Assembly: GCA_009733745.1 (NCBI GenBank)
Contig: WNWL01000001.1
Location: 434,001 to 498,000, forward strand
From: Oceanobacillus sp. HTM 045
GTDB lineage: Bacteria; Pseudomonadota; Alphaproteobacteria; Rhodobacterales; Rhodobacteraceae
Direction: 5' to 3'
Length of the DNA: 64,000 nucleotides
Position numbers and translations under genes: made by a program. Below the pieces are notes generated by a model. The model worked only from the letters and a program-made list of their open reading frames with translations. It had not been told where the DNA came from and did not search any database. Every line of letters begins with the position of its first letter. Within the stretch, counting starts at the first letter, position 1. Positions 9,017 through 18,051 of this stretch are shown here, piece after piece.

Positions 9017-11044
9017 TCAGAGCAGCGCGCGGACCTTGTCGGCCACCGCCTCGGCGGTGATGCCGAAATGCGCGTAGAGGTCGCCATAGGGTGCGGAGGC
9101 GCCGAAGCCCTCCATGCCGACGAAGGCGGCCTTCTTCTCCGAGCCGCGCTCGCCGAGCAGCCAGCGGTCCCAGGGCTGGCGCACCGCGGCCTCGACCGCG
9201 ACGCGGACCGGACCGGCGGGCAGCACGCGGCGGCGGTACTTCTCGTCCTGCTGGGCGAATAGCTCCATCGACGGCATCGAGACCACGCGGGTGCCGAAGC
9301 CCTCGGCCTCCAGCGCCTCGCGGGCCTTGAGCGCGATCTCCACCTCCGAGCCGGTGGCGATCAGGATCGCCATCCGCCGCCCGGTCGCCTCGGCGAGGAC
9401 ATAGGCGCCCTTCGCGGTGAGGTTGGTGTTGGTGTGCTCGGTCCGCACGGTCGCGAGGTTCTGGCGCGAGAGCGCCAGCACCGAGGGGGTGGTGGTGGCG
9501 TTGAGCGCCAGTTCCCACGCCTCTGCCGTCTCGACCGCGTCGGCAGGGCGGAACACGTTCATGTTCGGCGTCGCGCGCAGCATGGCGATGTGCTCGACCG
9601 GCTGGTGAGTCGGGCCGTCCTCGCCGAGGCCGATGCTGTCATGGGTCATCACGTAGACCACCCGCTGGCCCATCAGCGCCGAGAGCCGCATCGCGCCGCG
9701 GGCGTAGTCGGCGAAGCAGAGGAAGGTGCCGCCGTAGGGCATCACGCCGCCATGCAGCGCCATGCCGTTCATCGCCGCGGCCATCGCGTGCTCGCGGATG
9801 CCGTAATGGACGTGCCGGCCCTTGCGGTCCTCCGGCCCGAAGACGCCGAGATCGGCGGTCTTGGTGTTGTTCGAGCCGGTCAGGTCGGCCGAGCCGCCGA
9901 TCGTCTCGGGCATCACCCTGTTGATCGCGCCCAGCGCCATCTCGGAGGCCTTGCGGGTGGCGACCTTGGGCGCGTCGGCGCTGACCTGCTTCTTCAGCTT
10001 GCGGATCTCGGAGGCGAGGCGCTTCGGCACCTCGCCGGAGATGACGCGGGCCAGCTCCTTGCGGCGGCTCTCGGAAAGGGCGGCGACGCGGCCCTCCCAC
10101 TCGCCGCGGGCGGCGGCGCCGCGCGAACCGGTCTCGCGCCAGTCGGCTAGCACGTCCTTCGGGATCTCGAAGGCGCCTCCCTTCCAGCCGTAGGCCTTGC
10201 GGGTGTCCGCGATCAGCCCCGCGTCGGTCAGCGCGCCGTGGCCCTTGGCGGTGTCCTGCGCGGCGGAGCCGATGGCGATATGGGTGCGGCAGGCGATCAT
10301 CGCCGGGCCCTTCGAGACCTTGGCGGCCTCCATCGCGCGGTCGATCGAGGCCGGGTGGTGGCCGTCGCATTCGAACACGTCCCAGCCGGAGGCGGCGAAC
10401 CGCTCCTTCTGGTCGGTGACGTCGGTGATCGAGACCGGGCCGTCGATCGAGATGCCGTTGTCGTCCCAGAGCACGATCAGGTTGGAGAGCTTCTGGCGGC
10501 CGGCCAGCGTGATCGCCTCCTGGCTGATGCCTTCCATCAGGCAGCCGTCACCGGCGATCACCCAGGTGCGGTGGTCGACGATCTTGCGCCCGAAGCGCGC
10601 CCGCATCGCCTCCTCGGCCATCGCCATGCCGACGGCGTTGGCGAGGCCCTGGCCGAGCGGGCCGGTGGTGGTCTCGATGCCCTTCGCGTGGCCGAATTCC
10701 GGGTGGCCGGCGGTCTTCGCGCCGAGTTGGCGGAAGTTCCTGATCTCCTCCAGCGGCATGTCCTCGACGCCGGTGAGGTAGAGCAGCCCGTAGAGCAGCA
10801 TCGAGCCGTGCCCGGCAGAGAGCACGAAGCGGTCGCGGTCCGGCCAGTCGGGGTCGGCGGCGTCGAACTTCAGGTGCTTCTCGAACAGCACGGTGGCGAC
10901 GTCGGCCATGCCCATCGGCATGCCGGAATGGCCCGAGTTGGCCGCAGCGACCGCGTCCATCGCCAGCACCCGGAGCGCCGCTGCCTTCTTCCAGTGGCGC
11001 GGATCGGCCTGGGCGAGGGCCTTGAGGTCGAGAGGTTGGTTCAC
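9017..11044 (-). CDS. tkt: transketolase
   Basis: 675 residues from a GTG start at 11044, which has AGGGGGA upstream and gives the usual family length; no ATG fits better. This thiamine-diphosphate enzyme of the pentose phosphate pathway or Calvin cycle shows [15 protein letters not shown], the ThDP motif [30 protein letters not shown] and [15 protein letters not shown]. It is cytosolic and dimeric. It lies alone on the minus strand with no cbb neighbours, so a role in the ordinary pentose phosphate pathway is most likely. Confidence 0.97.
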   Translation of the reverse strand: MNQPLDLKALAQADPRHWKKAAALRVLAMDAVAAANSGHSGMPMGMADVATVLFEKHLKFDAADPDWPDRDRFVLSAGHGSMLLYGLLYLTGVEDMPLEEIRNFRQLGAKTAGHPEFGHAKGIETTTGPLGQGLANAVGMAMAEEAMRARFGRKIVDHRTWVIAGDGCLMEGISQEAITLAGRQKLSNLIVLWDDNGISIDGPVSITDVTDQKERFAASGWDVFECDGHHPASIDRAMEAAKVSKGPAMIACRTHIAIGSAAQDTAKGHGALTDAGLIADTRKAYGWKGGAFEIPKDVLADWRETGSRGAAARGEWEGRVAALSESRRKELARVISGEVPKRLASEIRKLKKQVSADAPKVATRKASEMALGAINRVMPETIGGSADLTGSNNTKTADLGVFGPEDRKGRHVHYGIREHAMAAAMNGMALHGGVMPYGGTFLCFADYARGAMRLSALMGQRVVYVMTHDSIGLGEDGPTHQPVEHIAMLRATPNMNVFRPADAVETAEAWELALNATTTPSVLALSRQNLATVRTEHTNTNLTAKGAYVLAEATGRRMAILIATGSEVEIALKAREALEAEGFGTRVVSMPSMELFAQQDEKYRRRVLPAGPVRVAVEAAVRQPWDRWLLGERGSEKKAAFVGMEGFGASAPYGDLYAHFGITAEAVADKVRALL

Positions 11045-11616
11045 GGGCTTGTCCCCCTTGGACAGGACGGGCTGGGTGTGGACGGGGAGGGCGTTCCGGA
11101 CCTGCCCCGCCAGCGAGTCGGGTTCGGCGCGCACATTGCTTACGGGGCAGGGTGTGGTCAAGCGCCGGGGTCTCGCGGGGCCTTGCGGGCCGTTGCCCGT
11201 GGGTGGCGGGCTCCTCGGGCGGCCTCCGGCCACCGCTCGTCGCCCGCACGCGCGCCCCGCGATCGCTCCCGCCCGCCCACCCCGCGCTCGCGGGGCGCTT
11301 TGGCGTTATAGCGGCTGGCGCGGTTCGGGTTGTGGGCGTTCGGGATTTGCTGGGGAGGCGCTTGAGGGGCCTTTGTGCCCATCAAGACGCCATCTCCAGT
11401 GTTGGTCGCCTCCGGTCCGCGTCAACCCCAAGCCCCTTCGGGGTCGCTGCGCGAGGGTTGACCCGGCCCTCCGGCGCGGGGCTGGCGGGCCTCGGGCTGA
11501 GGGTCTGGTTGCGCTGCTCTTGCCAAGGCCCGGATGTGGAACCATGATTTGCCGGGAGTGATCATGCGGATGGGGCGGATCCGCGCAGCAGGGGTCAGCG
11601 GTGGAGTGCCGGGGCG
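11045..11616. other. 572-bp gap with no convincing gene
   Basis: This divergent gap holds the tkt promoter and the start region of the 11617 gene. The only clear structure is an inverted repeat, GTCAACCC (11421-11428) with GGGTTGAC (11455-11462), enclosing a small CCCC-TTC-GGGG hairpin at 11433-11443; this could be an RNA element or a protein site. A possible 75-codon minus-strand reading frame at 11158-11385 has no supporting features. Confidence 0.4.
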
Positions 11617-11853
11617 ATGAGCAAGCTTGAGAAGGCCTTCATCAGGCTGAACGACGCGATAGAGCGTCTGGAGGACGCGGCGGGGTCCGTGGGCGGGCGC
11701 GAGCGCGCCATGCGCGAGGAGGCCGCCGAGACGGTGGGCGCGGCGCTGGTGGAACTGCGCCGGGTCTCGGCCGAGATGAAGGCGCAGGCCGGGGAAGGAA
11801 CCGGCGAAGGCGGCGCGGGCGAAGCGAGCGGGGATCAGGACACCGATGGCTGA
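11617..11853 (+). CDS. small coiled-coil protein (DUF4164-like)
   Basis: A 78-residue helical protein. The first 60 residues are a heptad-rich coiled coil (MSKLEKAFIRLNDAIERLED, then EEAAETVGAALVELRRVSAEM) and the tail is Gly/Glu-rich and probably disordered. It overlaps zapA by 8 bp. Small coiled-coil proteins of this kind commonly precede zapA in alphaproteobacteria, so a role linked to the Z ring is plausible but unproven. Confidence 0.75.
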   Translation: MSKLEKAFIRLNDAIERLEDAAGSVGGRERAMREEAAETVGAALVELRRVSAEMKAQAGEGTGEGGAGEASGDQDTDG

Positions 11854-12268
11854 GGTGACGGTCGAGATCGGCGGGCGGCCCTACCGGGTCGGCTGCGCCG
11901 ATGGCGAGGAGGCGCATCTGCAGGAGATCGCCCGGCGGATCGACGGCGAGGCGCGCGCGCTCTCCAAGGCGGTCGGGTCGATGTCCGAGACGCGGCTGCT
12001 GCTGATGAGCGCGCTGATGGTCGCCGACCGCTGCGCCGAGGCGGAGGCCCGTGCGGCGCGCGCCGAGCAGGCGGCGGAGGAAGCCGCCGAGGAGGCCGCC
12101 GCCGCGGCGGAACAGGCCGCGAAGCTGGCGGCCGCGCCGGTCGAGCAGCCGAAGCCCGCCAAGCAGCCGGGGCTGTTCGACGGCGACCTGGAGGACGCCG
12201 TGGTCGAGGCCGTGAACGAGGCCGCGGCGCGGATCGAGGCGCTGGCCGATTCGCTTTCGGAGGAATGA
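11846..12268 (+). CDS. zapA: cell division protein ZapA
   Basis: 140 residues. The N-terminal ZapA domain reads VTVEIGGRPYRVGCADGEEAHLQEIARRID, followed by MSETRLLLMSALMVADR and a long alanine/glutamate coiled coil. ZapA cross-links FtsZ protofilaments at midcell. The tail after residue 95 (a PVEQPKPAKQPGLFDGDLED region, then a final helix) is longer than in E. coli ZapA, as is usual in alphaproteobacteria. The 5' end is translationally coupled to the upstream coiled-coil gene, and 6S RNA follows immediately. Confidence 0.93.
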   Translation: MAEVTVEIGGRPYRVGCADGEEAHLQEIARRIDGEARALSKAVGSMSETRLLLMSALMVADRCAEAEARAARAEQAAEEAAEEAAAAAEQAAKLAAAPVEQPKPAKQPGLFDGDLEDAVVEAVNEAAARIEALADSLSEE

Positions 12269-12284
12269 GGCGGCACCCGAGCGC

Positions 12285-12435
12285 CCTATGAATCCGGTGG
12301 GCGCGTCACTATGTTCGCACTCGGCGGGTGCTGTTCTTCCCGTGTGAGGACGGAATCCTGGTGGCCTAATTCTTCTCGCGGGAGCTGGCTCTGCGTCTGG
12401 CCGTGGCCTAACGCACCTGGCGCCCACCTGGTTAC
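12285..12435 (+). ncRNA. ssrS: 6S RNA
   Basis: Located between zapA and the 5-FCL gene, the standard place for 6S RNA in alphaproteobacteria. The outer stem is visible: GGTGGGCGC at 12296-12304 pairs with GCGCCCACC at 12420-12428, extended by CC/GG around a bulge. Between them lie segments that can form the interrupted helix and large central bubble of 6S RNA, which mimics an open promoter and binds sigma-70 RNA polymerase. The exact ends are estimated. Confidence 0.85.
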
Positions 12436-12555
12436 CCAGGCTCGCGAGGATCCGCAGCTTCCACGGTCGCAACGGGCCCGCCACCCGACCCTGCGCCTGA
12501 TACTGGCCTGACTCCGCGGCTTGCCCGCGCGTCTACCGCGCGCTAGGCAGCCGGG

Positions 12556-13140
12556 ATGGACAGGAACCCCGGCACATCGCTTCCCGACATCAAGGCCGCG
12601 CTCCGGCGCGAGGTCTTCGCGCGGCGCAAGGCGGCCCACGCGGACGCGCCCACGCGCGCAGCCCGCGCGATGGCCACGTTCGAGGCGGCCGGGCTGGCCG
12701 CGGGGGCGGGGGTTGTCTCGGCCTACCTGCCGATCCGCACCGAGATCGACCCGCTGCCGCTGATGGCGGTGCTGCACGCGGCCGGCCACCGGGTCTGCGT
12801 GCCGGTGATCGAGGCGCAGGCGCAGCCGCTGGCCTTCCGCGAGTGGCGGCCGGGCGTGGCGCTGGAGGTCGGCGCGTTCGACGTGCAGATCCCGGTCGAG
12901 GGCGACTGGCTGGAGCCGGAGCTGCTGATCGCGCCGCTGGTCGCCTTCGACCGCGGCTGCTGGCGGCTCGGCTATGGCGGCGGGTTCTACGACCGGACGC
13001 TGGAGAAGTTGCGCGCCCTCCGCCCGACCCGCGCCGTGGGCTACGCCTACGCCGCGCAGGAGGTGCCGGAGGTGCCGCGCGAACCCACCGACCAGCCGCT
13101 CGACGCGGTGGTGACGGAGGACGGGGTGCTGCGGCCCTGA
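12556..13140 (+). CDS. 5-formyltetrahydrofolate cyclo-ligase
   Basis: A 194-residue ATP-dependent enzyme (5-FCL, YgfA family) converting 5-formyl-THF to 5,10-methenyl-THF. Seen are the basic N-terminus LRREVFARRKAAH, PVIEAQAQPLAFREW, and the ATP-binding signature VAFDRGCWRLGYGGGFYDR at about residues 134-152. 6S RNA lies upstream, as in many proteobacteria where the two may be co-transcribed. No strong ribosome site is seen. Confidence 0.93.
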   Translation: MDRNPGTSLPDIKAALRREVFARRKAAHADAPTRAARAMATFEAAGLAAGAGVVSAYLPIRTEIDPLPLMAVLHAAGHRVCVPVIEAQAQPLAFREWRPGVALEVGAFDVQIPVEGDWLEPELLIAPLVAFDRGCWRLGYGGGFYDRTLEKLRALRPTRAVGYAYAAQEVPEVPREPTDQPLDAVVTEDGVLRP

Positions 13141-13237
13141 GCGGGCCCTGCCGGGCGCCGCCTTGCCCGCCGCCCGCACCGCGGCTACGTCTTGACCCTC
13201 GTCCACGGAACCCCTCACCTACGGAGGCGCTCCCGCC

Positions 13238-13726
13238 ATGCATGTCCGCCCGGCGACCGAGGCCGACCGCGACGCGGTCTGGGCCATGCTGGAGCCGGTG
13301 TTCCGCGCGGGCGACTGCTATTGCATGCCGCGCGACATCTCGCGGGGGGACGCGCTGGACTTCTGGTTCGCGCCCGCGCACGCGGTGTTCGTGGCGGCGG
13401 AATCCGAGGCAGGGCAACCGCTTGGCACCTCTTTCCTGAGGCCGAACAAGAAGGGCGGCGGGGCGCATGTCTGCAACGCCGCCTATGTCACCGCGCCGGC
13501 CGAACAGGGCCGCGGCGTCGGGCGGGCGCTGCTCGATCATTCGCTGGAGGAAGCGCGCCGGCGGGGCTACCTTGCGATGCAGTTCAGCGCCGTGGTCGCG
13601 GTCAACGCGCGGGCGGTCGCGCTCTGGCGGCAGAACGGGTTCGAGACGGTCGGGCGCATCCCGGACGGGTTCCGCCTGCCGGATGGCGGGTTCAGCGACC
13701 TGCTGGTGATGCACCGCGGGCTTTGA
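13238..13726 (+). CDS. GNAT family N-acetyltransferase
   Basis: 162 residues starting MHVRPATEADRDAVWAML. Acetyl-CoA motif A appears as AAYVTAPAEQGRGVGRALLD near residues 80-100, and motif B as VNARAVALWRQNGFETVGRI. Similar to the uncharacterised acetyltransferases that modify small amines or antibiotics; the substrate is unknown. GGAGG lies ten bases before the start. The enolase-type gene follows 14 bp later, so the two may be one operon. Confidence 0.88.
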   Translation: MHVRPATEADRDAVWAMLEPVFRAGDCYCMPRDISRGDALDFWFAPAHAVFVAAESEAGQPLGTSFLRPNKKGGGAHVCNAAYVTAPAEQGRGVGRALLDHSLEEARRRGYLAMQFSAVVAVNARAVALWRQNGFETVGRIPDGFRLPDGGFSDLLVMHRGL

Positions 13727-13740
13727 CGGGGGAACAGGCG

Positions 13741-14811
13741 ATGAAGATCGAACGGGTGGACGTGCGCGCGGTGAAGGCGCCGATGCCGGAGCCGCACCGC
13801 ACCGCGTCGGGCGCGATCACGGTCTCGCCGCTGGTGCTGGTCCAGGTCACCACCGGCGACGGGGTGACCGGCAACGCGATCGGCTTCGCCTATACCGAGG
13901 CGGCGCTCGGCGCGCTGGCGGAGATGGCGCGCGGCATCGCGCCCTTCGTCATCGGGCAGGACCTCGCCCCCGCGACGATCACCAACGCGCTCTACGCCAA
14001 GTTCCGCCTGATCGGCGGGCAGGGGATCGTGGCGATGGCGATCGCCGCCTACGACATGGCGCTCTGGGACGCGAAGGCGCGGAGCGCGGGGGTGCAGCTC
14101 CGCGAGCTGCTGGGCGTCGGCGAGAAGCAGCTCAAGCCCTACGGCGCGGTCGGGTTCGACGGGGTCGAGGGCTCGGCGAAGGCGGCGGAGGCGCTGGCGA
14201 AGCGCGGCTTCCTCGGCATCAAGGCCAAGATCGGCTATCCCGACCGCGCGAAGGACCTGGAGGTGGTGCGGGCCATGCGCGCCGCGGTCGGCCCCGACAT
14301 CGCGCTGATGGTCGACTACAACCAGTCGCTCGACGCCACCGAGGCCGAGGCGCGCATCCGGATGCTCGACGGCGAGGGCCTGACCTGGATCGAGGAGCCG
14401 GTGCTGGCCCATGACTGGGACGCGCTCGGGCGGCTGGCGCAGGTCGCCGCCACGCCGATGATGGCGGGCGAGAACTGGTGGGGGCTGATCGACTTCCAGC
14501 ACGCCTTCAACGCCGGGGCGCGCGACCGGGTGATGCCCGATCTCGGCAAGTGTGGCGGCGTGACCGGCTGGCAGCGGGTCACGGGGCTGGCGGCGGCGCA
14601 TGGCATCCCGGTGGCGAACCACCTCTGGCCGGAGATCAGCGCGCAGATGCTCTGCGCCACGCCGGGGGCGGTCTGGCTGGAATTCTGCGACTGGTGGAAC
14701 CCGGTGCTGGAGGACCCGCTGCGGATGCGGGGCGGGCTGGTCGATTTCGAGGGCGTGACCGGCTCGGGCGTCAGCTTCGACGAGGGGGCGGTGCGGAACT
14801 ATCTCGCCTGA
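13741..14811 (+). CDS. mandelate racemase-type enolase superfamily enzyme
   Basis: 356 residues with an N-terminal capping domain and a C-terminal barrel. The mandelate racemase catalytic set is complete at a constant offset of three from the Pseudomonas putida enzyme: Lys161 and Lys163 in IKAKIGYP, metal ligands Asp192 (VDYNQSLD), Glu218 (WIEEP) and Glu244 (GENWW), then the Asp267-His294 dyad and Glu314. This implies Mg2+-dependent proton abstraction alpha to a carboxylate by bases on both faces, that is, racemisation of a 2-hydroxy acid. Mandelate itself is not proven as substrate; no aromatic pathway genes are nearby. Confidence 0.88.
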   Translation: MKIERVDVRAVKAPMPEPHRTASGAITVSPLVLVQVTTGDGVTGNAIGFAYTEAALGALAEMARGIAPFVIGQDLAPATITNALYAKFRLIGGQGIVAMAIAAYDMALWDAKARSAGVQLRELLGVGEKQLKPYGAVGFDGVEGSAKAAEALAKRGFLGIKAKIGYPDRAKDLEVVRAMRAAVGPDIALMVDYNQSLDATEAEARIRMLDGEGLTWIEEPVLAHDWDALGRLAQVAATPMMAGENWWGLIDFQHAFNAGARDRVMPDLGKCGGVTGWQRVTGLAAAHGIPVANHLWPEISAQMLCATPGAVWLEFCDWWNPVLEDPLRMRGGLVDFEGVTGSGVSFDEGAVRNYLA

Positions 14812-14856
14812 GCGGCCTCGCCTGAGCGGCGCCACCGGCCCGACCGGGCAGGGATT

Positions 14857-14882
14857 GCGGCGGCCCCGGGGAGGGCCGCCGC
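14857..14882 (+). terminator. GC hairpin after the racemase-type gene
   Basis: GCGGCGGCCC pairs perfectly with GGGCCGCCGC around the loop CGGGGA. It lies 46 bp after the stop codon in a convergent gap. The same loop occurs in the hairpin of the R-element family. Confidence 0.65.
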
Positions 14883-15008
14883 CTGCGGTGCTTCCCGCCT
14901 TGGGGGAAGGTTCGGGGAGCACCTGCCCGGCCCCGCGCAGATCCGGGAGGACCACGGGGCCGGATTCCGTTCTTTTTGCCCCGCGTGGCGCGCGCCGGGG
15001 CGGTCCGC

Positions 15009-15647
15009 TCAGGTCGCGGGGAGCTTCATCGACAGGCCGAGCAGCTGCCAGACCTGCATCCCGCCGCGGTAGTAGCGCAGCTTCTCCGCCGGGAAACCGG
15101 CATCGAGCAGGTTGCGGATCGCGCGGGGCGACTGGTCGTACCAGGGCCCGTTGCAGAACAGCACGAGCTCCTTCGCGCCGCTGAAGTCCCACGCGCCGCC
15201 CTCCGCCGGGCGTCCGCCCAGCGCCTCGAAGATCGCGGCGCGGAACGGGCTCGCGGAGTCGAGCGTCGAGAAGGGGATGTTGATCGCGCCGGGGATGGTG
15301 CCCTTGCCATGCCACTCGGGCAGGCGCGAGTCGACCAGGAGGCCGGTGCCGCCGGCGACCGCGGTTTCCAGGAACCCGATCACCTCCAGTTCGCCCACGG
15401 TCTCGACGCCCTCGCCGGCCGACATCGGGTGGATGCAGAAGGGCGGGCAGGCGCGCGAGGTCTTGGCGAACTCGTTCTCCAGCCGGGCATCGGGGTCACC
15501 CGCGCGCGCGATCCGCACCACCTCGCCCCGGACCTCGGTCTCGAAGACGATCATGTCCTGCGTGATCCGCGCATCGTCCGCGTTTGCCGGCACCGCGCAG
15601 GTTACGGCCATCACCGCCGCGGTCAGCGGCAGCATCAGTCTTTTCAT
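15009..15647 (-). CDS. secreted rhodanese-like protein
   Basis: 212 residues. A signal peptide (MKRLMLPLTAAVMAVTCAV, cleavage after ANA) leads to a periplasmic protein with one rhodanese domain at about 90-210. The active-site loop is VLFCNGPWYDQSP, with the single catalytic cysteine expected to carry a persulfide. A second pair, CPPFC, near residue 66 could bind metal or form a disulfide. The start at 15647 follows GGGAGG. It may act in sulfur-compound handling, but no sox genes are adjacent. Confidence 0.87.
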   Translation of the reverse strand: MKRLMLPLTAAVMAVTCAVPANADDARITQDMIVFETEVRGEVVRIARAGDPDARLENEFAKTSRACPPFCIHPMSAGEGVETVGELEVIGFLETAVAGGTGLLVDSRLPEWHGKGTIPGAINIPFSTLDSASPFRAAIFEALGGRPAEGGAWDFSGAKELVLFCNGPWYDQSPRAIRNLLDAGFPAEKLRYYRGGMQVWQLLGLSMKLPAT

Positions 15648-15895
15648 GGGGTTACCTCCCTCCATGCGCGGTATCGCGCTGCCCTTGCGCCACCCCTGAC
15701 GACAAGTCGGGAGGGTTGATCACAAACATCACGATTCTTGAATACGAAAAAGTCAACCTGACGTGTTCGTGAGCCAATTTTCACCCTGTGATTGACGCCC
15801 GTGCCGCGCGGGTTGCGCGGAGGGGGCGCGCGGTCCAGATGCGGTACAGGTGGCTCGGGGCAGGGGCGGGCGCGTCCCGGCCGCGCGCGGCACCG

Positions 15896-16480
15896 TCAGG
15901 GGTGCACGTCCCGCTTGCAGCGCGACAGCAGCAGGATCTGCACCCAGTCGAGCCCCGCGTCGATGCCGCGCTCGGCCAGCCAGCGTTCCTGCAGCTTGTA
16001 GGCCTCCCACTCGGTCGCCTGCGGGCAGGGCCAGTCGCGCGCGGCGAACTGGCGGAAATGCACCAGCTCGTGCAGCAGGGTCGCCACGTCATGCGGGTTC
16101 CGGTCCGACCACGGCCTGACGAGGTAGACGACCTTCTCCTCGTGGTCGTAGGCGGCGCGCAGCTCGGACGGAACGACCAGCACGACGCCCTCGTAGACGA
16201 TCTCCTCGCCGACATCGCAGCCGCGCACCGCGCGCAGCCGCTCGCCCTCCGGCGTCGGGCCATAGGCGGTGTTGCGGTCGATCCAGTCGAACAGTTCGCC
16301 CAGCAGCGCGGGCTCCAGCGCCACGCCGCTGATCTCGCAGGGCGGCACCTCGCTGGCCCGTGCCTCCGTGCTCCGGTCCGCGAAGGCCAGGAACGTGAGG
16401 GTCAGCAACGCGGCGGCCAGCAACGCGGCGAAGGCGAGCATGGCCCCGGCGGGGCGGGTCTTCCGGGTATTCGCGTGCAT
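15896..16480 (-). CDS. membrane-anchored protein with HELVH motif (DUF6647-like)
   Basis: 194 residues. One N-terminal membrane segment (about residues 12-34, AMLAFAALLAAALLTLTFLA) places the rest in the periplasm. Around residue 133, VATLLHELVHFRQF contains HExxH, typical of zinc peptidases, followed by a downstream Glu in ATEWEAYKLQERWL that could be the third ligand. Cysteines at CEISG, GCDVG, PCPQ and SRCKRD suggest disulfides. The start at 16480 follows GGGGAG. Proteolytic activity is not demonstrated for this family to my knowledge. Confidence 0.72.
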   Translation of the reverse strand: MHANTRKTRPAGAMLAFAALLAAALLTLTFLAFADRSTEARASEVPPCEISGVALEPALLGELFDWIDRNTAYGPTPEGERLRAVRGCDVGEEIVYEGVVLVVPSELRAAYDHEEKVVYLVRPWSDRNPHDVATLLHELVHFRQFAARDWPCPQATEWEAYKLQERWLAERGIDAGLDWVQILLLSRCKRDVHP

Positions 16481-16636
16481 GTCCGACTCCCCGGCTGTGT
16501 CTCCCATGCTGGCAGGCGCCCGCCGATGGCGCATTGACCGACATCAACGCCCCCGCCCGCCGGCACCGGCCCGGCCGTCCTGCGCCCCTCCTGCGCGCCT
16601 CTTGCGCCCGGCGCGCGGGGACGGTACCTCCGGCTG

Positions 16637-17470
16637 ATGCGTATCCTGTTCCTCGGCGACATTGTCGGCCGGAGCGGCCGGAAGGCCGTCATCGACCGCC
16701 TTCCGGGCCTGCGAGAGGCCTGGTCGCTCGATTTCGTGGTGGTCAACGCCGAGAACGCGGCGTCGGGCTTCGGGCTCACCCAGGCGATCGCGGACGAGCT
16801 GTTCGCCGCGGGCGCCGACTGTCTCACGCTCGGCGACCACGCCTTCGACCAGAAGGAAATGCTCGCCCATATCGAGCGCGACGGCCGCATCCTCCGCCCG
16901 CTCAACATCGCCCGCCAGGCGCCCGGCAAGGGGGTGGGGATCTTCGAAGCGACCCGCGGGCGCAAGGTGGCGGTGATCGTGGCGCTGGGGCAGGTCTTCA
17001 TGCGCCAGCCCTATGACGACCCGTTCTCGGCCCTCGACGCCGCGCTCAAGACCGCGCGGCCCGGCGGGCAGGTGGCGGCGACGGTGGTGGAGATCCACTG
17101 CGAGGCCACCTCGGAGAAGATGGGCACCGGGCACTGGTGCGACGGGCGGGCCTCGCTGGTGGTGGGCACCCATACCCATGTGCCGACCTCCGACACGGTG
17201 ATCCTGCCCAAGGGCACCGCCTTCCAGACCGATGCCGGGATGTGCGGCGACTACAACTCGGTGATCGGCATGGACAAGGTCGAGCCGCTGCGCCGGTTCG
17301 TGACCGGCATGAGCTCCAGCCGGTTCGAGCCGGCGCTGGGCGAGGCGACGCTCTCGGGCGTGCTGGTCGAGACCGACGACGCCACCGGCCTCGCCGCGCG
17401 CACGGCACCGGTGCGCCTCGGCGGCCGCCTGGCGGAGGCGGTTCCCGCCTGGCTGGAGGCCGCCGGGTGA
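16637..17470 (+). CDS. YmdB-type metallophosphoesterase
   Basis: 277 residues of the TIGR00282/YmdB family. The N-terminal metal site is FLGDIVGRSGRKAV, then VVNAENAASGFG and TLGDHAFDQKE, and VVGTHTHVPTSD carries the C-terminal histidines. Characterised relatives hydrolyse 2',3'-cyclic nucleotides and influence RNA turnover. The gene is followed by a GNAT gene whose GTG start overlaps its stop. Confidence 0.9.
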   Translation: MRILFLGDIVGRSGRKAVIDRLPGLREAWSLDFVVVNAENAASGFGLTQAIADELFAAGADCLTLGDHAFDQKEMLAHIERDGRILRPLNIARQAPGKGVGIFEATRGRKVAVIVALGQVFMRQPYDDPFSALDAALKTARPGGQVAATVVEIHCEATSEKMGTGHWCDGRASLVVGTHTHVPTSDTVILPKGTAFQTDAGMCGDYNSVIGMDKVEPLRRFVTGMSSSRFEPALGEATLSGVLVETDDATGLAARTAPVRLGGRLAEAVPAWLEAAG

Positions 17471-17964
17471 GGCCCGGGCTGCGGGAGGCCGCGCCCGAGG
17501 ACGCGGCGGCGATCGAGACCCTGCTGGTGGATGCCTTCGGCGGCGACGAGGAGGCCGCGCTGGTCCGCCGCCTGCGCAAGGCCCGGCTCGTCGAGGTGGA
17601 ACTGGTCGCGGGCGCGCCGGAGGGCCCGTGCCACGGGCACGTCCTCCTCAGCCATCTCGACGTGGTGGCCGACCAGCGCCGCATCCGCGCCGTCGCCCTC
17701 GCCCCGCTCGCCGTGGCGGAGGCGGAGCGCAGGCAGGGCCTCGGCGCGGCGCTGGTCGCCGCGGCGCTGGCCCGCAGCGAGGCGGAGGCGGTGTTCGTGC
17801 TGGGCGACCCGGCCTATTACTGCCGCTTCGGCTTCTCCGCGCGCCCCTGCGCCCCGTTCGAGGCCCCGTTCCGCCCGCCGCACTTCATGGCGCTGGCCCT
17901 CGCCCCCGGCGCCCTGAACGCCCGCTCGGGCCGCGTCACCTATCCGCCCGCGTTCGGGCTCTGA
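17467..17964 (+). CDS. GNAT family N-acetyltransferase (YhbS-like)
   Basis: 165 residues from a GTG start that overlaps the preceding stop (GTGA), implying translational coupling. It begins VRPGLREAAPEDAAAIETLL. Motif A is VALAPLAVAEAERRQGLGAALV, and AVFVLGDPAYYCRFGFSA is the typical motif of the COG3153/YhbS subfamily. The substrate is unknown. No ATG in frame gives a complete domain, which supports the GTG start. Confidence 0.85.
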   Translation: MRPGLREAAPEDAAAIETLLVDAFGGDEEAALVRRLRKARLVEVELVAGAPEGPCHGHVLLSHLDVVADQRRIRAVALAPLAVAEAERRQGLGAALVAAALARSEAEAVFVLGDPAYYCRFGFSARPCAPFEAPFRPPHFMALALAPGALNARSGRVTYPPAFGL

Positions 17965-18051
17965 GGGGCGCGTGACGCTATTGCGACGCAGCGCGAAACC
18001 TGAAACCATCGGTTCGGAACACGGTCCCCGCGCCGGAGGCATGGCCCGCAG

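Noticed and set aside
11158-11385. Possible 75-codon gene on the minus strand upstream of tkt
   Set aside because: Arg/Ala/Pro-rich composition, no ribosome site, and it runs through the tkt upstream region. It looks like a chance frame.
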